From: JAYFRC01 sp034926415
GTDB taxonomy: Bacteria; Bacillota; Clostridia; Oscillospirales; Oscillospiraceae
Length of the DNA stretch: 9,617 nucleotides
Direction: 5' to 3'
Assembly: GCA_034926415.1 (NCBI GenBank)
Contig: JAYFRC010000048.1
Span: 1 to 9,617, forward strand
The translations under genes were made by a program, and so were the position numbers. The stretch's first letter is position 1; every line of letters begins with the position of its first letter. Positions 1 through 5,601 of this stretch are shown here, one piece after another. Under the pieces are notes generated by a model that was not told the origin of the DNA, searched no databases, and saw nothing but the letters and a program-made list of their open reading frames with translations.

Positions 1-112
1 TGGTTGCTACGGCTGCGACGTAGACGACGATCGTCAGGATAATTGCAAACAGAAATGCGTCAGGCAGCCAGCGGTTGATTACGGCGACGAAGAAATTAGT
101 TACCTTTTTCAA
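1..112 (-). CDS. Short-chain fatty acid transporter, AtoE family (5' end only)
   Basis: Only the first 37 codons are inside the window; the gene continues past position 1. The minus-strand translation runs (M)KKVTNFFVAVINRWLPD and then AFLFAIILTIVVYVAAV. This matches the N-terminus of AtoE/TIGR00366-type short-chain fatty acid transporters: an amphipathic start, the NRWLPDAF motif, then the first membrane helix. Such proteins move acetoacetate, butyrate or similar acids across the cytoplasmic membrane. The start is a TTG at 112, chosen because AGGGAGG (127-121) lies 8 bases upstream and no ATG or GTG is suitably placed. No convincing promoter was found in the gap behind it. Identification rests on a short N-terminal stretch, so another large membrane carrier remains possible. 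Confidence 0.6.
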   Translation of the reverse strand, partial: MKKVTNFFVAVINRWLPDAFLFAIILTIVVYVAAVAT

Positions 113-580
113 AAGATTTACCTCCCTCTGTCTATAAAACAAAATACGGAAATCTGATTCTTGGCTGTTGCCTCCCCCCTGAAAAGCAAACGCCTTATCA
201 TTAAGGCAGCTACATCGTAACATCGCAAATACCCGGTTTCAATGGCTTTACGGCTTTCTTAACGCGATTGTGACCGTGTCTTAATTCATTCATTTTTAAG
301 TTTTAATTTTTTTGTTATTCAGTTTTAATTTTTTTATTGCTTAAGCTTAATTTTTTCGTTCTTCCATATTTATCATTTTATTTCTCGCTCTTTATTACTT
401 TGTTATACGGCTCGTTTTCTTACTTGTTGGGCGTGGCATAAAAGATGCTGCAAATACCGCGTCAGCGGCTTGCGCAAAGTCGCGCGTCAAATTTACGGGC
501 AGCGAGAATCGTACCTAGTGGATTAACTTTGCCCGAGGATGTCAAATCAACTGTGTAGAGCGCCCAAATGGCGCGAAACG
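113..580. other. 468-bp stretch without a convincing gene
   Basis: Apart from the ribosome binding site of the transporter (121-127), I see no supported gene here. Visible structures are a 6-bp hairpin at 192-207 (GCCTTA-TCAT-TAAGGC), a T-rich repeat block at 299-356, a GC-richer segment from about 420 with complementary tracts CGGGCA (496-501) and TGCCCG (528-533), and GCGCC-CAAAT-GGCGC near 560-575. An ATG-initiated 37-codon frame at 445-558 (plus) has no ribosome binding site. The structured GC-richer part could be an unrecognised RNA or a gene remnant. I cannot assign it to any riboswitch family I know. Confidence 0.5.
299..356. repeat. Three imperfect T-tract repeats with about 22-bp period
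   Basis: AGTTTTAATTTTTTT occurs at 299-313 and again at 321-335, and a shortened version AGCTTAATTTTTT follows from 344. The spacings are 22 and 23 bp, about two helical turns, which places the T-tracts on the same face of the helix. Phased A/T tracts of this kind usually give intrinsic curvature. The block lies about 190 bp upstream of the minus-strand transporter gene. Its function is unknown; it may simply be biased intergenic DNA. Confidence 0.4.
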
Positions 581-629
581 CATAAAGAATAGGCAAAAAA
601 GATTTTATCTTTTTTGCCTATTCTTTATG
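581..629 (-). terminator. Perfect 23-bp hairpin at the 3' end of tRNA-Arg
   Basis: Arms 581-603 and 607-629 are perfectly complementary over 23 bp around a 3-nt loop (604-606). On the minus strand it follows the tRNA directly, and its first bases are the CA of the encoded CCA tail. The inner part is GGC plus six A, GAT, loop, ATC, six T, GCC, so a U run lies inside the stem. There is no long U tract after the outer stem. The most likely role is transcription termination and 3' protection of the tRNA precursor. It is unusually long and perfect for a terminator. Confidence 0.65.
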
Positions 630-704
630 GTACGCCCGGTGCGATTCGAACGCATGGCCTTCAGAGTCGGAGTCTGACGCTCTATCCAGCTGAGCTACGG
701 GCGC
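628..704 (-). tRNA. tRNA-Arg (anticodon CCG)
   Basis: On the minus strand the 77 bases fold as a standard cloverleaf. The acceptor stem is GCGCCCG with CGGGCGT (one G-U), the D stem is GCTC/GAGC, the anticodon stem is TCAGA/TCTGA and its loop is CTCCGAC. The T arm has the canonical TTCGAAT loop. Loop positions 3-5 give anticodon CCG, which reads arginine codon CGG. The discriminator base is A and CCA is encoded (630-628). The first T-stem pair is an A-C mismatch, a minor oddity. A spurious protein frame containing VAQLDRAS, a known false-ORF signature of tRNA genes, crosses this locus and is not a gene. Confidence 0.95.
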
Positions 705-740
705 GTATATAATTTCTATTGACGGTCTTAATCTGATAAA

Positions 741-776
741 GAGCCTGATGCTACGAGCAGGTACAATCATCGGCTC
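741..776 (-). other. Hairpin in the leader upstream of tRNA-Arg
   Basis: GAGCC (741-745) and GATG (747-750) pair with CATC (768-771) and GGCTC (772-776), leaving one bulged base (746) and a 17-nt loop. It lies between the predicted promoter (791-819) and the tRNA start at 704, so it would form in the precursor leader. It may be a processing or attenuation structure. No family recognised. Confidence 0.35.
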
Positions 777-790
777 CGGACAGCTTTTAC

Positions 791-819
791 AGTATAACAA
801 TTAAATCTGCCGGTGTAAA
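791..819 (-). promoter_or_regulatory. Sigma-A promoter for tRNA-Arg
   Basis: On the minus strand TTTACA (819-814) is followed after 17 bp by TATACT (796-791). Both hexamers are 5/6 matches to the consensus and the spacing is optimal. Transcription should start near 784, giving about an 80-nt leader before the tRNA at 704. A second TATACT (826-821) lies just upstream without a good -35 element. Confidence 0.6.
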
Positions 820-921
820 GAGTATAATGACAAACTTGGTTAGTATTCCTTTTAACTTTTTTGATAATATATCTTCAATTTTCCCAAAAACAAGCCTCTT
901 CCAGACATATTGGGCTAATGA

Positions 922-940
922 TTGTTAAAAAGTTTGACAA
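922..940. promoter_or_regulatory. Candidate Rex operator (autoregulation)
   Basis: TTGTTAAAAAGTTTGACAA is an imperfect 19-bp palindrome: the half-sites TTGTTAA and TTGACAA differ at one position from perfect symmetry. The Firmicute Rex consensus is TTGTTAA-N4-TTAACAA, 18 bp, so this copy has one extra central base. It overlaps the -35 element of the rex promoter, where a bound repressor would block RNA polymerase. Sequence and position are both suggestive, but the spacing deviation keeps this tentative. Confidence 0.45.
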
Positions 941-962
941 TATTTATATTATAATGTAAAAT
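934..962 (+). promoter_or_regulatory. Promoter of rex
   Basis: TTGACA (934-939, perfect consensus) is followed after 17 bp by TAAAAT (957-962). Transcription would start near 969, leaving a leader of about 58 nt that contains a 5-bp hairpin (985-997, ATGCG-GAA-CGCAT) and the ribosome binding site AGAGGGG (1016-1022). Confidence 0.65.
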
Positions 963-1027
963 AATAATATATAAATATATGTTTATGCGGAACGCATTAT
1001 ATTCTTACATACAAAAGAGGGGTTTGC

Positions 1028-1663
1028 ATGAAAAAGAAAAATGTGTCCGACGCGGTCATTCGCCGTATGCCGCGCTATTACAGGTATCTTGACGGTCTGT
1101 ACAACAATAACATTGTACGCATTTCTTCAAGTACTCTCGGCACAAAAATGGACATCACGGCTTCCCAGATACGGCAGGATCTAAGCTGCTTCGGTGAGTT
1201 CGGGCAGCAGGGCTACGGCTACAACGTCGAAACGCTTCGCGCCGAGATAGGCACCATACTAGGCGTAGACAACTATCACAAGCTGATAATCATCGGCGTC
1301 GGGAATCTAGGTCAGGCGCTTATCCAGAACTTCTACTTCAGCAAGAGCGGCTTCACGCTCGATACCGCTTTTGACATATCCCCGTCCGTTATAAACTCTG
1401 AAATAAACGGCGTTATAGTACACAGCATGGACGCGCTCGAGGACTATGTGACCGAGTGCAAGCCCGACGTCGCCGTGCTCACTGTGCCTCGTTCCGTCGC
1501 ACAATCAACGTTTGAGATGCTGTGCCAGTACGGAGTCCGAGGCTTCTGGAACTTCACGAATATGGAGCTCACAAGCGAGGACCCGTCAATTGTCGTCGAA
1601 AACGTTCACTTTGCAGACAGCCTGCTCACGCTGAGCTACCGCATAATGCACGAATCCAAATAA
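1028..1663 (+). CDS. rex: Redox-sensing transcriptional repressor Rex
   Basis: A 211-residue homodimeric repressor that senses the NADH/NAD+ ratio; NADH binding releases it from operators of fermentation and respiration genes. Residues 1-80 are the winged-helix DNA-binding domain, with a Rex-type start (VSDAVIRRMPRYYRYL) and the hallmark CFGEFGQQGYGYNV at about 54-67. Residues 86-211 form a Rossmann domain with GVGNLG (90-95) and an acidic residue after the second strand (D116) that contacts the NADH ribose. The C-terminal region carries the VPRS and GFWNFT segments. Length matches the family. The ATG at 1028 is preceded 5 bases upstream by AGAGGGG. A candidate Rex site overlaps its own promoter, suggesting autoregulation. 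The next gene starts 61 bp downstream in the same direction. Confidence 0.95.
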   Translation: MKKKNVSDAVIRRMPRYYRYLDGLYNNNIVRISSSTLGTKMDITASQIRQDLSCFGEFGQQGYGYNVETLRAEIGTILGVDNYHKLIIIGVGNLGQALIQNFYFSKSGFTLDTAFDISPSVINSEINGVIVHSMDALEDYVTECKPDVAVLTVPRSVAQSTFEMLCQYGVRGFWNFTNMELTSEDPSIVVENVHFADSLLTLSYRIMHESK

Positions 1664-1668
1664 AAAGC

Positions 1669-1687
1669 TCGGGCTCCGGCCCGATTT
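1669..1687 (+). terminator. Weak terminator or attenuator after rex
   Basis: TCGGGC (1669-1674) pairs with GCCCGA (1679-1684) around TCCG, followed by only three T. The short U tract suggests partial termination, so some readthrough into the SLH gene is plausible, and I see no clear promoter in the 61-bp gap. Confidence 0.4.
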
Positions 1688-1724
1688 CATACCTATTTGC
1701 ACAGCGCCGAAAGGAATCGTATAT

Positions 1725-2807
1725 ATGAAAAAGCGTGCCATACCGCTTGCCGTTCTGCTGGCCGTCTGCCTTGGCATGATAGCCGCCGTCGCCGCAGGCG
1801 GTTCATCGTCGGATCCGCTCGTTTCTCTCTCCTATCTCACCGGTACTTTCCAGTCGGCGATAGACAGCAAGACTGATGCGAAGCTTGACGCCTCCGACGC
1901 CGCGATAACCTCCGCTGTGACCGGCACGAGCGGAACGTCCTCATCCACCGCAACTCAGCTCCGGCTCAAATCCGGAGACTCCGCCGTCTGCACTGAAGGA
2001 ACCGGGTTCTGTGTCCTCGCCGGCAGCGTCTCCGCATCGTTTTCATCCGGTGCCTTGGTCGACATGACCGCGGGCTCGGAGCTCGCGTCCGGCAAGACGC
2101 TGACCGCCATGCACCAATACCTCGTTGCCGAGAGCACATCCGCTACGTTTACCGTTTTGGGAAGCTCCGCCGTCGTCGAATACTCCGGCACGCCTGCTTT
2201 TTCCTACAGCGCCTCGCCCGACGTAAACGCCATGGCTGCCGCGCTGAAGAGCCTGACCCTGTTTCACGGCAACGGAGTAAGCTACGGCAGCGGATACAGT
2301 CTTGAAAGCGCGCCCACGCGCACGGAGGCCATAGTAATGCTCATAAGGCTTCTCGGCGAAGAGGACGAGGCTCTCTCCAGCACCGCTGCTCAGCCGTTTT
2401 CCGACGTCGCCGGCTGGGCTGACAGGTATGTCGCCTACGCTTATTCAAAGGGTTATACCAACGGCATGAGCCACACAAAGTTCGGCGGCTCAACAACTGC
2501 CAGCGCAGCCATGTATACCGAATTTGTGATGCGCGCCCTCGGGTACAGCGATACAAGCCACAAGGACATATCGACCACGCTTTCAAACGCGCTTTCCTCC
2601 GGCGTTATCAACAGCGCCGAATATAACAGGCTCAATACCGGCTCATTCCTACGTTCCGAGGTCGTGTATCTTTCCTATTACGCTCTGACTACCGAACTTA
2701 AAAACGGCAGCGGAACGCTTGAGACTTCTCTGATAAGCGACGGAGTCTTTACCTCGGCCGAAGCGAAAGCCGCGCACGCGATGGTCTCCACTTCCCGCTT
2801 TTTATGA
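1725..2807 (+). CDS. Secreted S-layer homology (SLH) domain protein
   Basis: A 360-residue exported protein. Residues 1-24 are a signal peptide: MKKR, then a hydrophobic core through LAVLLAVCLGMIAAVAA. A Ser/Thr/Ala-rich linker follows (27-78). A beta-rich domain spans about 79-156; I have a general impression of seeing it beside SLH domains in gut Clostridia but can give no function. The C-terminal half reads as three SLH-like units at about 170-211, 224-275 and 284-328. The second is clearest (PFSDVAGWADRYVAYAYSKGYTNG). SLH units anchor proteins non-covalently to pyruvylated secondary cell wall polymer. The third unit is divergent. AAAGGA (1710-1715) lies 9 bases before the ATG. The role is probably cell-surface; no catalytic motif is visible. 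Confidence 0.8.
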   Translation: MKKRAIPLAVLLAVCLGMIAAVAAGGSSSDPLVSLSYLTGTFQSAIDSKTDAKLDASDAAITSAVTGTSGTSSSTATQLRLKSGDSAVCTEGTGFCVLAGSVSASFSSGALVDMTAGSELASGKTLTAMHQYLVAESTSATFTVLGSSAVVEYSGTPAFSYSASPDVNAMAAALKSLTLFHGNGVSYGSGYSLESAPTRTEAIVMLIRLLGEEDEALSSTAAQPFSDVAGWADRYVAYAYSKGYTNGMSHTKFGGSTTASAAMYTEFVMRALGYSDTSHKDISTTLSNALSSGVINSAEYNRLNTGSFLRSEVVYLSYYALTTELKNGSGTLETSLISDGVFTSAEAKAAHAMVSTSRFL

Positions 2808-2836
2808 TTCACCAAAGGACGAAACTCACATACAAT
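2808..2836 (+). promoter_or_regulatory. Possible promoter for the Cys/Gly-rich peptide gene
   Basis: TTCACC (2808-2813), 17 bp, TACAAT (2831-2836). The -10 is good and the -35 matches four of six positions. It begins immediately after the SLH stop codon and would start transcription just before the palindrome at 2846. Weak evidence; cotranscription with the SLH gene is the alternative. Confidence 0.3.
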
Positions 2837-2845
2837 GGACTGAGG

Positions 2846-2859
2846 CCGGTCGCGACCGG
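2846..2859. repeat. Perfect 14-bp palindrome CCGGTCGCGACCGG
   Basis: The sequence is fully self-complementary. As RNA it gives a short GC-rich hairpin with a CGCG loop, followed by TTCAAGTTTT, so it could be a weak terminator for the SLH gene. If the promoter at 2808-2836 is real, it would instead sit at the very start of the next transcript and could be an operator or a stabilising 5' hairpin. Confidence 0.4.
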
Positions 2860-2886
2860 TTCAAGTTTTCATAGGAGGTTCCATGT

Positions 2887-3039
2887 ATGTGTAATCAGGG
2901 CTTTTTCGGCGGCAGCTGCTGCTGGATAATCATAGCGATCATTGTCATTTGCTGCTGCTGCGGTGGCGGTAGCGGATTTGGCTGTGGCGGATGCGGCGGC
3001 TGTGGTCCTTGCGGCGGCGGCCCGGGCCCCTGCTGCTGA
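2887..3039 (+). CDS. 50-residue Cys/Gly-rich single-span membrane peptide
   Basis: A small gene easily missed by ORF callers. AGGAGGT (2873-2879) lies 7 bases before ATG 2887. A second ATG at 2883 hits a stop after three codons, so it is not used. The product begins MCNQGFFGGSCCW, followed by a short hydrophobic span IIIAIIVI (14-21), a Cys4 cluster (22-25), then a Gly/Cys tail of GCGG-type repeats ending PCC. It has 13 cysteines and 17 glycines in 50 residues. I recall similar tiny proteins in gut Clostridia annotated as 'chorion class high-cysteine HCB' proteins; function is unknown. The membrane span suggests a cell-envelope location, and the Cys tail could bind metal or form disulfides. 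It ends 23 bp before a strong terminator. The ribosome binding site and terminator support a real gene. Confidence 0.75.
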   Translation: MCNQGFFGGSCCWIIIAIIVICCCCGGGSGFGCGGCGGCGPCGGGPGPCC

Positions 3040-3062
3040 TATATCCATAGCTGAAAAATTAG

Positions 3063-3099
3063 AAATCGGCGTCCCATACCCTATATGGGACGCCGATTT
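3063..3099. terminator. Bidirectional terminator between converging genes
   Basis: Arms 3063-3078 and 3084-3099 pair perfectly over 16 bp (AAATCGGCGTCCCATA and its complement) around a 5-nt loop. A/T runs flank the stem on both sides, so it can stop transcription from the peptide gene (plus) and from the malic enzyme gene (minus, ending at 3121). Confidence 0.9.
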
Positions 3100-3120
3100 T
3101 GCATATCGCAGTACTGTAAA

Positions 3121-4299
3121 TCAGATTCTGGCGACTCCGGATCTGCGCGCCGCCTCTGCCACGGCTTTAGCTACGGCGGGGCCGACACGCTTATCGAACG
3201 CCTGGGGAATGATATAATCCTCACTGAGCTCATCGTCGCCTATAAGCGATGCAAGGGCGTGCGACGCGGCTATTTTCATGTCCTCGTTTATATCGCTAGC
3301 ACGGACATCGAATGCACCGCGGAATATGCCCGGGAACGCGAGCACGTTATTTATCTGGTTCGGGAAGTCGCTTCGTCCGGTGGACACTATGCGCGCGCCT
3401 CCGGCTTTGGCCTCGTCAGGGAATATCTCGGGCGTGGGGTTGGCACAGGCAAAGATTATCGAGTCCCTGTTCATTGTCTTTACCATATCAGTCGTCACCA
3501 TTCCGGGAGCGGAAACTCCGATGAACACATCCGCGCCGACGAGCGTATCGGCAAGCGTTCCGGACTTTTTCGAAAGATTGGTTATCTTTGCCATCTCGTC
3601 CTTGATCCAGTTCATGCCCTCGCCGCGTCCGGCGTAAATGGCGCCGTGACGGTCGCAGAGGGTGATGTCACGCGCGCCGGCGGAAAGCAGAAGCTTGCTT
3701 ATGGAAATGGCGGCCGCGCCCGCGCCGGAAACGACTATCCTGATGTCCTGGAGTTTCTTGCCCACTATCTTGAGTGCGTTCGTAAGCCCCGCAAGGGTTA
3801 TTACCGCGGTGCCGTGCTGGTCATCGTGGAAGATGGGTATGTCGCATTTTTCCTTTAGCTTGCGTTCTATCTCAAAGCAGCGCGGAGCCGCGATGTCTTC
3901 GAGATTTATTCCGCCGAATGAGCCGGAGATGAGATACACGGCGTTGACAAACTCGTCCACGTCTTTTGTCTTTACGCAAAGAGGGAACGCGTCCACGCCG
4001 CCGAAGGACTTGAACAGCACGCATTTGCCCTCCATAACGGGCATGCCCGCCTCGGGGCCGATATCGCCGAGTCCGAGCACAGCCGTGCCGTCGGTTATAA
4101 CGGCGCAGAGGTTGTGGCGACGGGTAAGCTCGTATGACTTGGTTATATCCTTCTGAATCTCAAGACAGGGCTGGGCCACTCCGGGCGTGTAGGACAGAGA
4201 GAGATCATGGGCATTTTCCACCTTCACCGTGGAGACGACTTCTATCTTTCCGCGAACTTTCTCGTGAAATCTTAGGCTTTCTTCTGCAATAGGTGTCAT
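3121..4299 (-). CDS. NAD(P)-dependent malic enzyme (oxaloacetate-decarboxylating)
   Basis: A 392-residue cytoplasmic enzyme converting L-malate and NAD(P)+ to pyruvate, CO2 and NAD(P)H with a divalent metal. Family hallmarks are present: SYTPGVA with catalytic Tyr37, EGKCVLFK with Lys92 near the expected catalytic lysine, the metal-binding segment NLEDIAAPRCFEIE (E134/D135), FHDDQHGTA (157-165), the nucleotide fold SGAGAAA (191-197), ACANPTPEI (284-292) and PNQINNVLAFPG (313-324). Length fits the short prokaryotic type. The frame is open 41 codons further upstream, but I chose ATG 4299 because AAGGGAG lies about 8 bases before it and the family N-terminus begins there. It has its own promoter at 4346-4374 and ends at the bidirectional terminator. 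Cofactor preference cannot be read reliably from this sequence. Confidence 0.93.
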   Translation of the reverse strand: MTPIAEESLRFHEKVRGKIEVVSTVKVENAHDLSLSYTPGVAQPCLEIQKDITKSYELTRRHNLCAVITDGTAVLGLGDIGPEAGMPVMEGKCVLFKSFGGVDAFPLCVKTKDVDEFVNAVYLISGSFGGINLEDIAAPRCFEIERKLKEKCDIPIFHDDQHGTAVITLAGLTNALKIVGKKLQDIRIVVSGAGAAAISISKLLLSAGARDITLCDRHGAIYAGRGEGMNWIKDEMAKITNLSKKSGTLADTLVGADVFIGVSAPGMVTTDMVKTMNRDSIIFACANPTPEIFPDEAKAGGARIVSTGRSDFPNQINNVLAFPGIFRGAFDVRASDINEDMKIAASHALASLIGDDELSEDYIIPQAFDKRVGPAVAKAVAEAARRSGVARI

Positions 4300-4345
4300 T
4301 TCTTTGTCTCCCTTACGTTGGTAAAACATTAAATATAATATATTT

Positions 4346-4374
4346 ATTTTATTAGTATCTGCGGCTAAAAGCAA
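4346..4374 (-). promoter_or_regulatory. Promoter of the malic enzyme gene
   Basis: On the minus strand TTGCTT (4374-4369), 17 bp, TAAAAT (4351-4346). It lies in AT-rich DNA upstream of the ribosome binding site. This also argues against the longer upstream start, because the longer frame would begin upstream of the promoter. Confidence 0.55.
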
Positions 4375-4416
4375 GTGCATATATTGCCGCGTAATAGACA
4401 AATTCCGATTTCCCCG

Positions 4417-4445
4417 TTCCAATTCTTTTGTCGGCGTTGTATACT
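4417..4445 (+). promoter_or_regulatory. Possible promoter of the Nudix-glycosylase pair
   Basis: TTCCAA (4417-4422), 17 bp, TATACT (4440-4445). The -10 is good and the -35 poor (three of six). It lies 33 bp upstream of the Nudix start, diverging from the malic enzyme promoter. Confidence 0.4.
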
Positions 4446-4478
4446 CAGATTAAATGATTTTACGGAGGTATTGCCGTC

Positions 4479-5099
4479 TTGGACATTTCTGCTTTTGAAA
4501 AACATTATAAAAATCGCATTCCCGAACTTGCCGGATGCCGCGGCTTATACGCCGTCCTCGTTCCTCTCGTCGACGTAGGAGGCGAGCCAAACCTGCTTTT
4601 CGAGGTGCGTGCCTCCGAACTCAGACGTCAGCCGGGCGAGGTCTGCTTCCCCGGCGGAAAGGTCGAGCCCAGCGAAGACTCAGTCTCCTGCGCCCTGCGG
4701 GAGACCTCTGAGGAGCTGGACATACCGCCGGAGGAGATACAGGTGCTTGGGCAGCTTGATTTTCTGTATCATCATACGGGCACGGTAATCTATCCCATAC
4801 TCGGCGTAGTTTCCAAAAAGGGCTTTTCCATGCTTCAAGAAAACCCGGCTGAGGTTGCGGAGACATTTCTCGTACCGTTTTCGTATTTTGTCTCCAACCC
4901 GCCTCTTCTTTACCATTATTCGCTCGTCCCGGACGTGCCGAAAGATTTTCCCTACAACCTTATCGGCTTCGACCGCCCCTACGCCTGGAAAGGCGGAAGG
5001 GCAGATGTTCCGATATACAGCTGCGGAAAGCATGCGGTGTGGGGACTTACCGGGCGCATGGTCATGGGCCTCGTAGAGGAGATTGGCAAAAATGGGTGA
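4479..5099 (+). CDS. Nudix hydrolase, CoA pyrophosphatase type (NudL/YeaB-like)
   Basis: A 206-residue protein. The segment LLFEVRASELRRQPGEVCF (39-57) matches the CoA-pyrophosphatase signature that precedes the Nudix box in NudL and Nudt7. The box spans 60-82: G60, E66, R74 E75, E78 E79, fitting GX5EX7REUXEE, but the usual Gly near the end is Asp81. The metal-binding glutamates are intact. The expected reaction is hydrolysis of CoA or acyl-CoA to phosphopantetheine and 3',5'-ADP. The C-terminal 100 residues are longer than the core fold and not assigned. The start is TTG 4479, with GGAGG (4464-4468) 10 bases upstream and no better codon. Its last 8 bases overlap the next gene, implying translational coupling. 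Confidence 0.82.
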   Translation: MDISAFEKHYKNRIPELAGCRGLYAVLVPLVDVGGEPNLLFEVRASELRRQPGEVCFPGGKVEPSEDSVSCALRETSEELDIPPEEIQVLGQLDFLYHHTGTVIYPILGVVSKKGFSMLQENPAEVAETFLVPFSYFVSNPPLLYHYSLVPDVPKDFPYNLIGFDRPYAWKGGRADVPIYSCGKHAVWGLTGRMVMGLVEEIGKNG

Positions 5100-5601
5100 A
5101 TATACTCACATCATCCACCCCATCCCTCCGCTGTACGACAAAAATTCCCGCGTGCTCATCCTCGGCTCGTTTCCGTCGGTAAAGTCACGGGAAGCCATGT
5201 TCTTCTACGGCCATCCTCAAAACCGCTACTGGCGGCTTATGGCCGCCCTGTTCGGCGAAGAGGCTCCCGTGACCGTGCCGCAGAGGAAGGCTTTCGCGCT
5301 CCGACACCGCATCGCCATGTGGGACGTGATAAAAAGCTGTGACATTGTCGGTTCCAGCGACAGCAGCATTAAAAACGTCGTTGCCAATGATTTGTCGACG
5401 ATACTAGCCGCTGCGGATATACGTGCCATATACTGCAACGGCGCGACCTCCGGACGGCTTTATAAGCAATACATCCTTCCGGAAATCGGCCGAGAATGTA
5501 TCGTGCTCCCGTCCACTTCCCCCGCCAACGCGGCTTATACGATGGACAGACTGGCGGAAGCATGGCGGGTGGTGGCGGAAATCCCCGAAAAAGAGTGTTG
5601 A
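5092..5601 (+). CDS. DNA-deoxyinosine glycosylase (UDG superfamily, family 6 type)
   Basis: A 169-residue DNA repair enzyme that excises hypoxanthine (deaminated adenine), and possibly uracil, from DNA, as known for family 6 glycosylases (TIGR04274 type). Visible motifs are HPIPPLY (9-15), VLILGSFPSVKSREA (21-35, the first active-site motif), YGHPQNRYW (39-47), MWDVI (76-80), CNGA (115-118) and the C-terminal LPSTSPANA (139-147) that corresponds to the DNA-intercalation loop. I chose ATG 5092, with AGAGGAG (5075-5081) 10 bases upstream, over TTG 5083, which sits too close to that site. The gene overlaps the Nudix gene by 8 bp. No terminator lies immediately after it; the first strong one is at 5827. 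Confidence 0.85.
   Translation: MGEYTHIIHPIPPLYDKNSRVLILGSFPSVKSREAMFFYGHPQNRYWRLMAALFGEEAPVTVPQRKAFALRHRIAMWDVIKSCDIVGSSDSSIKNVVANDLSTILAAADIRAIYCNGATSGRLYKQYILPEIGRECIVLPSTSPANAAYTMDRLAEAWRVVAEIPEKEC

Noticed and set aside
445..558. Plus-strand 37-codon frame starting MLQIPRQRLAQS
   Set aside because: There is no ribosome binding site before the ATG, an in-frame stop lies just upstream, and no family is recognised. Reported only as part of the gene-free stretch.
628..704. tRNA-Arg as an integration site for a mobile element
   Set aside because: No integrase and no second copy of the tRNA 3' end is visible in the window, and the adjacent repeat is inverted rather than direct.
618..800. Minus-strand 60-codon frame containing APVAQLDRASDSDSEGHAFESHRA
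   Set aside because: It is the translated shadow of tRNA-Arg. The VAQLDRAS string is a well-known false-protein signature of tRNA genes.
2895..3077. Minus-strand Pro/Gln-rich 60-codon frame
   Set aside because: It is the complement of the Gly/Cys-rich peptide gene, whose plus-strand frame has the consensus ribosome binding site and terminator.
3085..3858. Long plus-strand frame of 257 codons antisense to the malic enzyme gene
   Set aside because: The opposite strand encodes a complete, motif-perfect malic enzyme. The antisense protein has no recognisable domain and arises from codon bias.
4300..4422. 41-codon N-terminal extension of the malic enzyme
   Set aside because: The family N-terminus and a good ribosome binding site fit ATG 4299, and the predicted promoter (4346-4374) lies inside the would-be extension.
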